A stretch of DNA of 64,000 nucleotides from Maribacter arenosus (GCF_014610845.1 NZ_JABTCG010000005.1:124001-188000); one strand, 5' to 3'; numbered from the stretch's first letter, positions 9,469 to 19,370 are shown. The notes: generated from the letters alone by a model not told the origin. Program-made: numbers and translations.

Positions 9469-10164
9469 ATGAAAAAATATCTTTTACTCATAGCGGTCTT
9501 GGGCCAATTTGTAAAGTCTTACGGTCAAACTTTGACCTATAACGATCGTACTTTCGAAATCGTAGCCGTGCACGCCTCTGTGGTCGAATTTGAAGGAGAG
9601 GAGGTCATAAAGGTAGAGCGCGATCTGGAAGCCCTTCCTTTCGATATTAAAAAATTGGGAAGCACTGTGGATGAGCCGACCTATGTAAAGCTTAAAGGTT
9701 TGAATTTGGAAAATGGCGTGGTCGAGGTCAAAGTCCTCAGTAGGTTACAAACACCATCTCCTTTTCAAGGTTCGCAAGGATTTATCGGACTGGCTTTCCG
9801 CATCAATGATGATGACACAGCCTTTGAATCGATTTATCTTAGACCCAGGGTCGGTAGGTCAGGGGATCAGTTCGCACGGAATCATGTGGTTCAATATTAT
9901 GCCTACCCGGATTTTAAGTTCGACAAACTTCGCGAACCCGAATACAGGGGGCAATATGAAACGTATGCGGATATCGCCTTGGATGAATGGATTACCGTGC
10001 GTATCGAGTTTCAGGATAAGAAAGCAAAACTCTATTTGAACGATCAGGAAGCCCCGGCATTTATTGTAGATGAATTGTTGGGAAGTACGACTTCAGGAAG
10101 CATAGCACTTTGGGTGGATATTGGAACTGTTGGTTACTTCAAGGATTTAAAAATCAAACAATGA
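9469..10164 (+). CDS. Exported concanavalin/LamG-like (DUF1080-type) protein
   Basis: A 231-residue protein with a signal peptide (MKKYLLLIAVLGQFVKSYGQ). The rest is beta-rich, with motifs such as GFIGLAFRI and DEWITVRIEFQDKKAKLYLN that resemble the jelly-roll fold of 3-keto-disaccharide hydrolase/LamG-like domains. Substrate is unknown. Its stop overlaps the start of the downstream dehydrogenase (ATGA), so the two are probably co-translated. Confidence 0.6.
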   Translation: MKKYLLLIAVLGQFVKSYGQTLTYNDRTFEIVAVHASVVEFEGEEVIKVERDLEALPFDIKKLGSTVDEPTYVKLKGLNLENGVVEVKVLSRLQTPSPFQGSQGFIGLAFRINDDDTAFESIYLRPRVGRSGDQFARNHVVQYYAYPDFKFDKLREPEYRGQYETYADIALDEWITVRIEFQDKKAKLYLNDQEAPAFIVDELLGSTTSGSIALWVDIGTVGYFKDLKIKQ

Positions 10165-11129
10165 GAGCCGTAGTCCTACACCAGCCCGGCCAAGCCGAAA
10201 ACCTTAAAATCGAGGAACGGCCGATTCCCCAACCTTCGGAAAACGAGGTGTTGATACGGGTGCGTGCCTTTGGCCTAAACCGCTCGGAGTTGATGACCCG
10301 AAAGGGACTTTCGCCATCTGTCAAATTCCCAAGGGTTTTGGGTATCGAATGTGTGGGCGAGGTGGAAGAGGATCCTTCGGGCCACTATCCAAAAGGCCAA
10401 AAAGTAATGGCCTTGATGGGCGAAATGGGCCGGGCCTATGACGGCAGCTATGCGGAATATACGGCCGTACCGAAACACATCGTCCATCCCTTTGAAAGTA
10501 CCTTGACATGGAAAACCTTGGGGGCCATCCCCGAAATGTTCCAGACTGTTCACGGGTCCTTGCATTTGGCGTTAGGCATACAGCCCGGGGAGACGTTGTT
10601 GATACGGGGCTGTACTTCCTCGATAGGGATGCTCGCCACCCAAATGGCCAAAAACCTTGGTTTGACTGTAATCGCTACCACACGAAATCCGAAAAAGGAA
10701 CGATTGCTGCTGGAAAACGGGGTCTCACAGGTCGTTATCGATAATGGGGTTATCGCTCCCAAAGTCAGAAAGTTATTTCCAAATGGAGTGGACAAAGTAT
10801 TGGAATTGGTTGGAGCCTCAGTATTAAAAGACTCCCTGCAATGCGTCGGGCAAGGCGGTACTGCCTGTATGACCGGCATGCTTTCCGAAAGTTGGAGCCT
10901 AAAGGATTTTTCTCCGATGGAGTTCATTCCCGCTACCGTCAAGCTGACCGTCTATGACAGTGGACAAGTCCGCAGCCCGGCTACCGCCTTTCAGGAATTT
11001 ATCCACGATGTGGAAACAGGCAAGGTCAAACTGGGCATCGGAAAGGTCTTTCGGCTTGAAGAAATCGTTCAGGCTCATCAACTTATGGAAAGCAATAGCG
11101 CTAATGGCAAGATTGTGGTGTTGACTTGA
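10161..11129 (+). CDS. Zinc-free medium-chain dehydrogenase (quinone oxidoreductase-like)
   Basis: A 322-residue MDR-superfamily oxidoreductase. The N-terminal GroES-like domain has the pattern FGLNRSELMTRKG, and the NAD(P)-binding Rossmann domain has TLLIRGCTSSIGMLATQMAK in place of the usual AxxGGVG. Typical zinc ligands are not apparent, which fits the quinone oxidoreductase/enoyl reductase branch. The start at 10161 overlaps the previous stop by ATGA; a longer frame from 10110 would overlap the upstream gene and is less likely. Confidence 0.8.
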   Translation: MRAVVLHQPGQAENLKIEERPIPQPSENEVLIRVRAFGLNRSELMTRKGLSPSVKFPRVLGIECVGEVEEDPSGHYPKGQKVMALMGEMGRAYDGSYAEYTAVPKHIVHPFESTLTWKTLGAIPEMFQTVHGSLHLALGIQPGETLLIRGCTSSIGMLATQMAKNLGLTVIATTRNPKKERLLLENGVSQVVIDNGVIAPKVRKLFPNGVDKVLELVGASVLKDSLQCVGQGGTACMTGMLSESWSLKDFSPMEFIPATVKLTVYDSGQVRSPATAFQEFIHDVETGKVKLGIGKVFRLEEIVQAHQLMESNSANGKIVVLT

Positions 11130-11149
11130 GATTTCTTAGAAAAAGTGAA

Positions 11150-11506
11150 TCATATCCCCATATTTTCCGCCACCCGAAACTTTACCATCTCGGCAATTAG
11201 GTCAATGGGAAGGGGTTTATCGAAAGGAAACTGCACCGAGCCTTTGCCCTGTTTGTACGAGGAAAGTTCTTTTTTAAATTTTGTGTGTCCCGATGGGGTG
11301 GCATAAAACCCGATATGGCTTTGATAGCCACCAAAATAAACCAAGGGCTTTTTGTTCAGTTTGTAGGCGGGCATGCCATACGAGATACTTTCCACGGCCT
11401 CGGGGGCATTTTCCTTTATGATTCTCCGCGTCAGTTTCAACCGTTCGCGGATGTCTTCTGAAAATTCGGAGATGTATTCGTCAACCGTGGCGGATGCTTT
11501 TTTCAT
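11150..11506 (-). CDS. DUF1801 family protein
   Basis: A 118-residue cytosolic protein of the DUF1801/YdhG type: MKKASATVDEYISEFSEDIR at the start, ISYGMPAYKLNKKPLVYFGG in the middle and the conserved SVQFPFDKPLP. The family is small and of uncertain role; an iron-chaperone-like function has been proposed for frataxin-like members. It sits 4 nt downstream of the AraC-type gene and is probably co-transcribed with it. Confidence 0.8.
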   Translation of the reverse strand: MKKASATVDEYISEFSEDIRERLKLTRRIIKENAPEAVESISYGMPAYKLNKKPLVYFGGYQSHIGFYATPSGHTKFKKELSSYKQGKGSVQFPFDKPLPIDLIAEMVKFRVAENMGI

Positions 11507-11510
11507 AAAA

Positions 11511-12422
11511 TCAATTTAACGACCTGAATTCCTGAGGCGAATGCCCCACTTTCTGCTTGAACAACCTGCTAAAATGCTGTGGATATTTAAAACCCAGCTC
11601 GTAGGCGATCTCACTGACCGATTTGTTGGGATCAAAAACCTTTTCCTTGGCCACTTCGATAAGCTTGGTTTGAATATATTCTTGGGCGGACTTTTCAGTT
11701 TCCTTTTTCACCAAGTCACCAAAGTAATTGGGAGACAAGTGTAGTTTGTCGGCAAAATAGCCTACGGAAGGCAGTCCGTGGGTTTTAGGTTTCTCCGAAG
11801 AAAGATATTCGTTCAGCAGAACATCGAATCTTTCCAAAGAACCCTGATGCGCAACTTCGCGCGTCAAAAACTGCCGATCATAGAACCGAAGGCAATAATC
11901 CAAGAACAGTTCTATGTTGGCCACGATCAGTTTTTTGCTATGCTTGTCCAGGTTCTGTTCCAGTTCGAACTGGATCTTGTCCAAAACGCTCAAAATTACC
12001 TTACGTTCCTTAGTGGATAGGTGCAAGGCCTCATGAGTGGAATACGAAAAGAAATTGTACTGGTGCATTTTCTTGGCCAGTTCGGTGCCCAATAATAAAT
12101 CGGGATGAAAGAGCAGCGCATATCCCATAGGGACATAATCGGGATCGTATTCGCCCAGTTCCACCAGTTGCCCAGGTCCCATGAAGACGAGTGTGCCCTC
12201 ATCATAATCATAGTCCTTGCCACCATAATGTAGCTTACAGCCCTTGGCATCCTTTAGGAAAACGGCATAACAATGATAGCGAAAGGCATCATAGGGTTCG
12301 TTGGTATATTTGGTAAGGTCGACTTTATCAAAATCCACAATACTGACCAAAGGATGTAACACTTCATAATGCCGCAGCTTGCAATAGTCCGATACCGCCT
12401 TGATTTCCAAAATGTTCTTCAT
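11511..12422 (-). CDS. AraC-family transcriptional regulator
   Basis: A 303-residue regulator with an N-terminal cupin-like sensing domain and a C-terminal double helix-turn-helix: LHLSPNYFGDLVKKET and SVSEIAYELGFKYPQHFSRL, ending with the signature KQKVGHSPQEFR. It is divergent from the ten-gene oxidative cluster that starts at 12597, separated by about 170 bp, and is the natural candidate to regulate it. Confidence 0.88.
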   Translation of the reverse strand: MKNILEIKAVSDYCKLRHYEVLHPLVSIVDFDKVDLTKYTNEPYDAFRYHCYAVFLKDAKGCKLHYGGKDYDYDEGTLVFMGPGQLVELGEYDPDYVPMGYALLFHPDLLLGTELAKKMHQYNFFSYSTHEALHLSTKERKVILSVLDKIQFELEQNLDKHSKKLIVANIELFLDYCLRFYDRQFLTREVAHQGSLERFDVLLNEYLSSEKPKTHGLPSVGYFADKLHLSPNYFGDLVKKETEKSAQEYIQTKLIEVAKEKVFDPNKSVSEIAYELGFKYPQHFSRLFKQKVGHSPQEFRSLN

Positions 12423-12596
12423 TTCACTTTCGATTTTAAACTAAAGATAAGCGATTGATTTACAGTAAATCAAGAGGCTTGGCGAAAATCCGTAATAATG
12501 GTATGATTATCCGTAATCTAGGTACTTCTATTGGACTTCTTCGGTCTTACTTTCGTGTCATGGAATTCAAAACCTGTAGAGTATAACAAAGAAAGT

Positions 12597-13523
12597 ATGA
12601 AAACACTATTGATTAAAGCATCGAAATATGATAGGTCAACCGTATTGTTGACTTTCCTTGCCTTGCTACTGGTAATGGAACGTTTGCAGAGCCAAGTAAC
12701 CACTGACAGCACGGAAAATAAAAAATACCAAGCAAAGGCACCCCCGACCCAAGCTTTTGGAGCGGAGGCCTTTGATCCGTCTGACAAGACCACCTTGCGA
12801 TGGCTTGGCATGGGGGGCTTTTTCATCAACAGTAGGGGCACTACCATGATGATCGACCCACTTCTCAAAGGTTTTGATATGCCTGTAATGATAGAATATC
12901 CAATAAAAACCGAAGAGGTTCCCAGTTTAGATGCCGTATTGGTCACCCATGCGGACAATGATCATTATAGTGTACCAACAACTAACGATTTGTCAGAAGT
13001 TACCAAGGCTTACCACAGTACCCAATTTGTCGGCTCGTTGTTAAGAAATGAAGGTTTGCCGGGCATGGGCCATGATATTGGCGATGTTTTTAAGTTTGGG
13101 CCCGTAAAGATAACGGTAACCCCTGTAGACCACGCATGGCAAAATGCCTATCCGGGTACAAGCCCAAGAAAGTTTAAGGATGAGGATTCCTGTGGATTTT
13201 GGATAGAAACCCCTGACGGCACCATTTGGGCAACGGGAGATTCCAAATTGATGCCCGAACACCTTACCATGCCCACACCCGATGCTATTCTGTTCGATTG
13301 GTCGGATAGCGAATGGCATTTTACCTTTGAAGGTGCCGTAAAATTGGCAAATGCCTACCCGAATACCATCTTGCTACTCAATCATTGGGGGTCGGTCGAC
13401 GCTCCCGATTTTCCTCCTTTTAATGCCGATCCGAAAGACTTGAATGATGTTGTGGTCAATCCGGAAAGGATTGTGGTATTGGCACCCGGCGAACCATTTA
13501 CCCTCGAACGCTTAAAAAAGTAA
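12597..13523 (+). CDS. Exported metallo-beta-lactamase-fold hydrolase (UlaG-like)
   Basis: A 308-residue MBL-fold protein. I start it at MKTLLIKASK (12597), which gives a hydrophobic N-terminal segment; the longer frame from 12531 adds 22 poorly convincing residues. Metal-site motifs are VTHADNDHYS, PVDHAWQN, TGDSKL and LNHWGS, matching the UlaG/lactonase-like branch of MBL proteins. Activity could be lactonase or phosphodiesterase; substrate is not readable. First gene of the plus-strand cluster, with 2 nt to the next gene. Confidence 0.78.
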   Translation: MKTLLIKASKYDRSTVLLTFLALLLVMERLQSQVTTDSTENKKYQAKAPPTQAFGAEAFDPSDKTTLRWLGMGGFFINSRGTTMMIDPLLKGFDMPVMIEYPIKTEEVPSLDAVLVTHADNDHYSVPTTNDLSEVTKAYHSTQFVGSLLRNEGLPGMGHDIGDVFKFGPVKITVTPVDHAWQNAYPGTSPRKFKDEDSCGFWIETPDGTIWATGDSKLMPEHLTMPTPDAILFDWSDSEWHFTFEGAVKLANAYPNTILLLNHWGSVDAPDFPPFNADPKDLNDVVVNPERIVVLAPGEPFTLERLKK

Positions 13524-13525
13524 TT

Positions 13526-13939
13526 ATGATGAAGTATTTTCTTTTGCCTGCACTTGCTATTTTACTTGGTGCCTGCGGGGGTTCGAACTCCGTTCAACAG
13601 ATTAATGGGGAGGCTGACACGGTATTGATGGACGTTTTTAAATCCGGGGATGTTGATAAGCTCGATAAAATCGTTGCCGATGATTTTGTAAATCATTCAA
13701 GAGAAGGGCAAGTTGGCCTGGATAGCCTAAAGCTTTCAATAAAAGGCTTTCATCTGAACATGAAGAATCTGAAGATGGAGGTAATAACGAAAATGGCCAA
13801 TGATGACTATGTTTCGAATTGGGTGCGTTTTACCGGTGGCAACCCTACTGTTTTAATCGAAGGTATAGAGGTTACACGTTATTACGATGGTTTGGCGAAG
13901 GAACATTGGTTTTTTCCAGGCTTGCAGGATAATCGGTAA
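13526..13939 (+). CDS. SnoaL-like lipoprotein
   Basis: A 137-residue lipoprotein (lipobox LLGAC near residue 16) with a SnoaL/NTF2-like fold: VADDFVNHSREGQVGLDSL and a final ITKMANDDYVSNWVRFTG strand. SnoaL-like polyketide-cyclase relatives act on varied small molecules; here no substrate is known. Two nt separate it from both neighbours, so it is firmly within the operon. Confidence 0.7.
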   Translation: MMKYFLLPALAILLGACGGSNSVQQINGEADTVLMDVFKSGDVDKLDKIVADDFVNHSREGQVGLDSLKLSIKGFHLNMKNLKMEVITKMANDDYVSNWVRFTGGNPTVLIEGIEVTRYYDGLAKEHWFFPGLQDNR

Positions 13940-13941
13940 AA

Positions 13942-14718
13942 ATGAAAAACACTTTACACATACTACTATTCTTATTTTTGGGTATAGCCATCGGAAAAGC
14001 TCAAAAAGAGGACGGGAAATTCCTTGATGATTTTCGGGGAACGGCCAGCGTTACCCATAACGGTATTTCGTTGGTTCCCTCCTTTTCTTTAGGTGATCCA
14101 GCTTTGCTTTTCGATTTAAAGTTTACCAAAGGAAGATTGAGTTTTGAACCCGATATGCGTTTTGCTCTGGAAGGAAAACCTTGGTCATTTCTGTTTTGGT
14201 TTCGGTACAAGGCCATTGAAAAGGAACGGTTCTCATTACGCGTGGGGGCGCACCCGGCATTGAACTTTAGAACAGTGAGCATCATTCGCGATGGCCAGAC
14301 CGAGGAACTTTTGGAATCACGAAGGTATGTGGCCGCAGAGGTGGTGCCCAATTATAAGGTTTCAGATAAAGTAAGTGTCGGAATGTATTATTTGCACGGC
14401 CGTGGTTTTGACGAAGGGGTCAAGGAAACCAATTTTTTGGTTTTGAACGCCAATTTTAGCAACATCCCCATTTCAAAAAACTACTATTTCAATTTTACGC
14501 CACAAGTCTACTACCTTACCACCGATGACCTCACAGGATATTACACCGCAGGTTTCCTGACCTTGGCTAAAAAGGATTTTCCGCTTTCGATTACGGCCAT
14601 GGTCAACAAGGGTATCGACACACAGATTTTACCTGATGACGATTTTACGTGGAGTATCCTTTTGAACTATAGTTTCCCCTCGGGAAGAAGAAATGTGAAT
14701 GGTAAACGAAAAATATAA
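13942..14718 (+). CDS. Exported, probably outer-membrane beta-barrel protein of unknown function
   Basis: A 258-residue protein with a signal peptide ending near IGKAQ. The rest alternates polar and hydrophobic residues with many aromatic residues (SFLFWFRYKAI, YYFNFTPQVYYLT), and the penultimate segment is a typical barrel strand (FTWSILLNYSF). I do not recognise a named family. It may be a channel or a membrane-anchored partner of the enzymes encoded around it. Confidence 0.6.
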   Translation: MKNTLHILLFLFLGIAIGKAQKEDGKFLDDFRGTASVTHNGISLVPSFSLGDPALLFDLKFTKGRLSFEPDMRFALEGKPWSFLFWFRYKAIEKERFSLRVGAHPALNFRTVSIIRDGQTEELLESRRYVAAEVVPNYKVSDKVSVGMYYLHGRGFDEGVKETNFLVLNANFSNIPISKNYYFNFTPQVYYLTTDDLTGYYTAGFLTLAKKDFPLSITAMVNKGIDTQILPDDDFTWSILLNYSFPSGRRNVNGKRKI

Positions 14719-14749
14719 AAAGTTTATTAAATCTTTAAAAATCAAAACC

Positions 14750-15604
14750 ATGAATCCTTCAAAATTTCGAATTGCCTTCCTACTGGCCTTTTTATGGGCT
14801 ATGGCCTTCCTCAACTATACAAATGCCCAGGATGCCATTTTTCCAATTGGCGAAAAAGCCCCGAACATTCACCATACAGGGGATATCTGGCTGCGGCATG
14901 TCATCGATGCCGATGAAACGTTTGATTGGAGCGTGGCCCAGGCCGTATCCGCTCCCGGAGCGAAACTGAACTGGCACCTTCATCCCAAAGGGCAGCAGTT
15001 GTTGATTACCCATGGCGTGGGACTTTATCAAGAAAAAGGCAAGGAAGTGCAAGTGCTTCGGGCCGGTGATGTGGTAAAGTGCCTACCGAATGTGGAGCAT
15101 TGGCACGGTGCGGCTCCCAATAGCCCGGTAACCTATCTGGCCATAAGCGGCGACGCACCTACGGAGTGGACGGATGAACTGACCGATGAGGCCTATAATG
15201 CCATTCCGTCACCCGAGTTGAAAGATGCCGACATCGAAACCGAAATCAAGGAACTTTCCCAACAAAAATGGCAATGGATGGCCGACAAAAATGCAGATAA
15301 GCTTGCCGAACTTTTTCATGATAAGGCAAAATTTGTTCATATGGGTGGTACTTGGGGAAAAGACAGAGAGGTAGACATAATCAGAAGTGGATTTATCCAT
15401 TACAAAAATGCGGATGTCCATGAAGTAATGTTGGAAGTACTAAACGAAAATACTGTAATACTTTGGAACCAAATTACACTATTGGCGGTGGTTGGCGAGA
15501 ATGAGGTAACCACTCCCTTCATGGTCACGGAAGTCTATGTTAAAGAAAACGACAAATGGAAACTGGCCGATTTGACTTTTAGCAAATTGCTGGTCAGGAA
15601 ATAA
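14750..15604 (+). CDS. Exported cupin plus SnoaL/NTF2-like fusion protein
   Basis: A 284-residue protein with signal peptide (start MNPSKFRIAF at 14750; an ATG at 14699 would overlap the previous gene). The first half is a cupin with metal-ligand histidines in NWHLHPKGQQLL and the second cupin motif NVEHWHGAAP. The second half (from about residue 165) is an NTF2/DUF4440-like domain ending KWKLADLTFSKLL. Fusion of a cupin of the carboxymuconolactone-decarboxylase-associated type with an NTF2 domain suggests a periplasmic small-molecule enzyme. Confidence 0.72.
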   Translation: MNPSKFRIAFLLAFLWAMAFLNYTNAQDAIFPIGEKAPNIHHTGDIWLRHVIDADETFDWSVAQAVSAPGAKLNWHLHPKGQQLLITHGVGLYQEKGKEVQVLRAGDVVKCLPNVEHWHGAAPNSPVTYLAISGDAPTEWTDELTDEAYNAIPSPELKDADIETEIKELSQQKWQWMADKNADKLAELFHDKAKFVHMGGTWGKDREVDIIRSGFIHYKNADVHEVMLEVLNENTVILWNQITLLAVVGENEVTTPFMVTEVYVKENDKWKLADLTFSKLLVRK

Positions 15605-15643
15605 ATTATATAGTAGTTTTAAGCAAAGAATTACGAATCTTAG

Positions 15644-17821
15644 ATGGCTATAAAGAAAATAATGAAAAAGCAACTCAAATTAATTTATTGCAGATGTATC
15701 CATATTGTGATAGCCTTTGTATTTCTTTTTGCCAGCTGTAAAAAGGATAATCAGCTAAATACCAATACTTGGACAGCCTATAAAGCGGATCCAAGCGCAT
15801 CAAGCTATTCCCCTTTGGACCAGATCAATGCTTCCAACGTGGCACAATTAGAAAATGTTTGGACGTTCCATGCTGATGATGTTCCCGACGGGGAGGAACC
15901 TGCCGCATCGAGCCAGGCAAATCCGATTATTATTGATGGAATCTTATATGCCAACTCAAGGAACCAAACCGTTTACGCCATTAACGCAAAGACTGGCGAG
16001 CAGATTTGGGAATTTAAGGCTCTAGAGGAGGGAGAACCGACGGCGGCCAGTAGAGGCGTTACCTATTGGGCCGAAGGGAACGACAAACGCATCTTGTATT
16101 CGGCCGGAACCTCCCTGATGGCGATCAATGCCGAAACGGGCGAATTGATTCCCTCATTTGGAAAAAATGGGAAAGTCAATCTCAATGTAGGTGTTCGCGA
16201 TGACCCGGAAAAAATTTCGGTAACATTGACCACTCCTGGAAGTATTTTTAAAGATCTGGTCATAATTGGTTCCAGATTGCCCGATTTTTATGGTGCGCCA
16301 CCGGGTTATGTCCGTGCCTATAATGTAAAGACCGGCGAACTGGCCTGGACCTTCCATACCATTCCGCACCCAGGGGAACCGGGTTATGAAACTTGGCCTC
16401 CGGATGCCTACAAATATGCAGGGGGTGTCAATTGTTGGGCAGGTATGAGTATCGATACGGAAAGGGGTACGGTGTATCTGGCCTTGGGTTCCCCATCCTA
16501 TGACTTTTATGGAGCGGACAGGATCGGTGCCAACCTCTATGGAAACTGTGTTTTGGCCCTCGACGCCGCAACTGGAAATTATAAGTGGCACTTTCAAACC
16601 GTACACCATGATATCTGGGATTATGACCTGCCTGCACCCCCAACTTTGGTGACCCTTCAAAAAGACGGAAAAAAAGTGGATGCGGTCGCCCAAACGACCA
16701 AACAAGGCTTTGTCTTTATTTTGGATCGCGCCACGGGCGATCCTATTTATCCTGTTGAAGAACGTAAAGTTCCGGCTTCCAACCTTCCAGGGGAGGTGGC
16801 CTACGAGACGCAACCTTTTCCCTTAAAACCAGAGCCTTTTGTAAGACAGTTTATGACCGAAGATGACCTTAACCATTATTCCGAGGCCGACCATGATTCC
16901 ATTTTAAAGACATTTCGGTCAGTGCGCTATGAAGGTCTCTTCACACCGCCCGATTTAAAAGGAACGATATCCTTACCGGCTACAAGAGGGGGAGCCAATT
17001 GGGGAGGGTCTGCCTACGACCCGGATACCGATTATCTATATATCAGGGGAAATAACCTACCTGAAATCCAGACCATCGTAGATGCCGACGAACATTTCAA
17101 GGCCCAAAACAATACACGTTTTGAATTGGGCCGGGTAACCTATGAAAAACATTGCGTGGCCTGTCACGGTCTCGATAAGCAAGGAATGATGGACGATGTA
17201 CCTTCTTTGGTCGATTTAAAAGATCGATTTTCCGAGAATGAGACCCTTCAAAAAATACGGCAAGGCGGGGGGAAAATGCCAGGCTATAAAGGGGTGATTA
17301 CCGAACAGGAAGAGCGCGGCCTGATTGCCTTTTTATACGATATGAAAGATGCCACGATCGATGCCCCTCAGATAACCGAGGGCGAAGAAAAGCCCACGAG
17401 GTATATGAACATCACGCCTTACAGGACATGGAGCGACCCCAGTGGCAACCCGGCCTTAAAAACACCTTGGAATACCCTGAACGCTTTAAATCTGTCCACC
17501 GGGGAATACGAATGGCAAATACCTGTGGGCAATGATGCGAAATTACAGAAAGAAGGTGGCCCGGATACAGGTTTACTGGCACGTTCAGGACCTATGGTAA
17601 CCGCAGGTGGATTGGTTTTCATCAGTGGCGCAGCCGATAAAAAACTTTGGGCCTTTGACAAGAAAACCGGTGAAATGTTGTGGGAGCAGGAATTACCTGC
17701 TGCCAACAACGCGAATGTATGTTCCTATTTTTTGGAAGGGAAACAGTACATCGCCCTCTCCGTAGGTGGGACAGAGGAAAATCCTTCGGGTTCCATTATG
17801 GCGTTTGCATTACCGCAATGA
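15644..17821 (+). CDS. PQQ-dependent dehydrogenase with cytochrome c domain (lipoprotein)
   Basis: A 725-residue quinoprotein of the glucose/alcohol dehydrogenase type. A lipobox (LFASC, C32) predicts membrane anchoring facing the periplasm. The eight-bladed propeller has repeated WEFKAL/WTFHT/WHFQTV-type strands, and GGANWGGSAYDP is the PQQ-family signature. A heme c motif CVACH sits at residues 504-508, within an inserted cytochrome c domain, so electrons can pass directly from PQQ to heme. It would oxidise a sugar or alcohol. The start may instead be MKKQLKL at 15662. The stop overlaps the next start by ATGA. Confidence 0.88.
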   Translation: MAIKKIMKKQLKLIYCRCIHIVIAFVFLFASCKKDNQLNTNTWTAYKADPSASSYSPLDQINASNVAQLENVWTFHADDVPDGEEPAASSQANPIIIDGILYANSRNQTVYAINAKTGEQIWEFKALEEGEPTAASRGVTYWAEGNDKRILYSAGTSLMAINAETGELIPSFGKNGKVNLNVGVRDDPEKISVTLTTPGSIFKDLVIIGSRLPDFYGAPPGYVRAYNVKTGELAWTFHTIPHPGEPGYETWPPDAYKYAGGVNCWAGMSIDTERGTVYLALGSPSYDFYGADRIGANLYGNCVLALDAATGNYKWHFQTVHHDIWDYDLPAPPTLVTLQKDGKKVDAVAQTTKQGFVFILDRATGDPIYPVEERKVPASNLPGEVAYETQPFPLKPEPFVRQFMTEDDLNHYSEADHDSILKTFRSVRYEGLFTPPDLKGTISLPATRGGANWGGSAYDPDTDYLYIRGNNLPEIQTIVDADEHFKAQNNTRFELGRVTYEKHCVACHGLDKQGMMDDVPSLVDLKDRFSENETLQKIRQGGGKMPGYKGVITEQEERGLIAFLYDMKDATIDAPQITEGEEKPTRYMNITPYRTWSDPSGNPALKTPWNTLNALNLSTGEYEWQIPVGNDAKLQKEGGPDTGLLARSGPMVTAGGLVFISGAADKKLWAFDKKTGEMLWEQELPAANNANVCSYFLEGKQYIALSVGGTEENPSGSIMAFALPQ

Positions 17822-18759
17822 TGTTAAGTTACATTAATATGCGAAAACAAAAGTTCGGTATTTTGAAAACAAATAAACTGCTATTCCTTTTATTATTTGG
17901 ATGTATTGCACATCTGGGGTTTTCCCAGGCCAATCCGGTTATCGATATTTTTCCCGAAGGAACCGTCTTGCACGGAAATATCAATTACAACAATGATACC
18001 CTCCAAAAACATCTGTTGGATATTTATCTGCCCTCGAATACCAAGAAAAAAGTGCCCTTAGTGGTTTTTGTGCATGGCGGCGGATGGCTTGTCAATGACA
18101 AATATGCCGATATCGGTTACATGAAAAAGACCGTGGCCGAAATCTTGGGCAAGGGCTATGCCTTGGCATCCATAGATTACCGCTTTGCGACCCAGGCCAT
18201 TTTTCCGGCACAGATTCAAGATTGTAACAGGGCCGTGTCCTATTTGGTGGATCATGCCGAAAAATACGGACTCGATACGAATCGCATGGCCGTCATGGGT
18301 TTTTCAGCGGGTGGGCATTTGGCCTCGATGATGGGATTGTCGAAGAATAATGATGTACCAGACTTTTTTATGCCCGATACCAGTGCCTCTTTTCAATTTA
18401 AGGCGGTAGTCAATTTTTACGGTCCCACCGAATTAATTCTGTTTCCCGGTGCCAATGACCCGAAATCACCCGAGGGACTTTTGATCGGTGCCGCTCCATT
18501 GGACCGTCCTGATTTGGCAAAAGTGGCGAGTCCGGTTACCTATGTCGATGAAAACGACCCCCCTTTCCTGGTTATACATGGCGAAAAAGATGATTTGGTT
18601 TCCCCAAGGCACTCACAGCTCCTAAGTTCTTGGTTAACAGCTAAAGGGGTGGAAAACGAATTGATTATCCTCAAGGATGCGCCCCATTTTGGGGTTATGT
18701 TCGATGTGGAAGATATACGGACCAAGGTATTGTCATTTTTGGAAAAACACTTACAATGA
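17818..18759 (+). CDS. Exported alpha/beta-hydrolase (BD-FAE-like esterase)
   Basis: A 313-residue secreted hydrolase with signal peptide (LLFLLLFGCIAHLGFSQ). The oxyanion motif is HGGGW (residues 86-90), the nucleophile is S163 in GFSAGG, and H290 in APHFG completes the triad. This is the hormone-sensitive-lipase/BD-FAE esterase pattern. The start at 17818 overlaps the preceding stop; MRKQKF at 17839 is an alternative. The end overlaps the flavodoxin start by ATGA, giving three translationally coupled genes. Confidence 0.82.
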   Translation: MMLSYINMRKQKFGILKTNKLLFLLLFGCIAHLGFSQANPVIDIFPEGTVLHGNINYNNDTLQKHLLDIYLPSNTKKKVPLVVFVHGGGWLVNDKYADIGYMKKTVAEILGKGYALASIDYRFATQAIFPAQIQDCNRAVSYLVDHAEKYGLDTNRMAVMGFSAGGHLASMMGLSKNNDVPDFFMPDTSASFQFKAVVNFYGPTELILFPGANDPKSPEGLLIGAAPLDRPDLAKVASPVTYVDENDPPFLVIHGEKDDLVSPRHSQLLSSWLTAKGVENELIILKDAPHFGVMFDVEDIRTKVLSFLEKHLQ

Positions 18760-19370
18760 AAGTGGTTTGGGTATTCTTTTTATGGTGTTCGACCTGTTCG
18801 GCATTTCAAAACGGCCCGGAAGATGCGCCAAATCATTCTACTTCCGATTCCAATAAGACCTTGGTTCTCTACCTCTCCCGCACCAATAACACCAAGGCCG
18901 TTGCCAAGATGATCCAAAAAGAAATCAGGGGCGATTTGGTGGCCGTGGAATTGGAAAACCCCTATCCGGAGGATTATGATGCCATCGTAAAACAAGTGGC
19001 CGAGGAAAATGCAAGCGGATTTTTACCTCCCTTAAAAACGAATGTGGACATGGCGCAATACGATACCATTTTCTTCGGGTTCCCGACCTGGGGCATGCAA
19101 CTGCCGCCGCCCATGAAAAGCTTTTTGAACGAGCACGATTTGGAAGGAAAGACGCTAATTCCCTTTAATACCAATGCCGGGTACGGACTTGGCAGCAGTT
19201 TAAAAACCATACGGAAACTATGTCCTAATAGTACCATTCTTGATGAATTTTCGGTAAAGGGGGGCGTGGAAAGGAACGGTATTCTATTCGTGATGGAAGG
19301 AAAACGCGAAATAGAGGTCGGGCAAGCGGTGCAGAAATGGCTGGAGCAGATAATGGCCTTAAAGGATTAA
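18756..19370 (+). CDS. Flavodoxin-like protein
   Basis: A 204-residue flavodoxin-fold protein. The phosphate-binding loop is VLYLSRTNNTKAVAK near residue 36, and the FMN-binding second loop is GFPTWGMQLPPPM. The first 20 residues are hydrophobic and could be a signal peptide, which would make it an exported flavodoxin, as seen in several Bacteroidetes. It probably transfers electrons for a neighbouring oxidoreductase. Confidence 0.82.
   Translation: MKVVWVFFLWCSTCSAFQNGPEDAPNHSTSDSNKTLVLYLSRTNNTKAVAKMIQKEIRGDLVAVELENPYPEDYDAIVKQVAEENASGFLPPLKTNVDMAQYDTIFFGFPTWGMQLPPPMKSFLNEHDLEGKTLIPFNTNAGYGLGSSLKTIRKLCPNSTILDEFSVKGGVERNGILFVMEGKREIEVGQAVQKWLEQIMALKD

Noticed and set aside
17680-17817. 46-residue extension of the esterase gene
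   Set aside because: It lies inside the PQQ dehydrogenase gene in another frame; the start at 17818 gives a proper signal peptide and a standard ATGA overlap.
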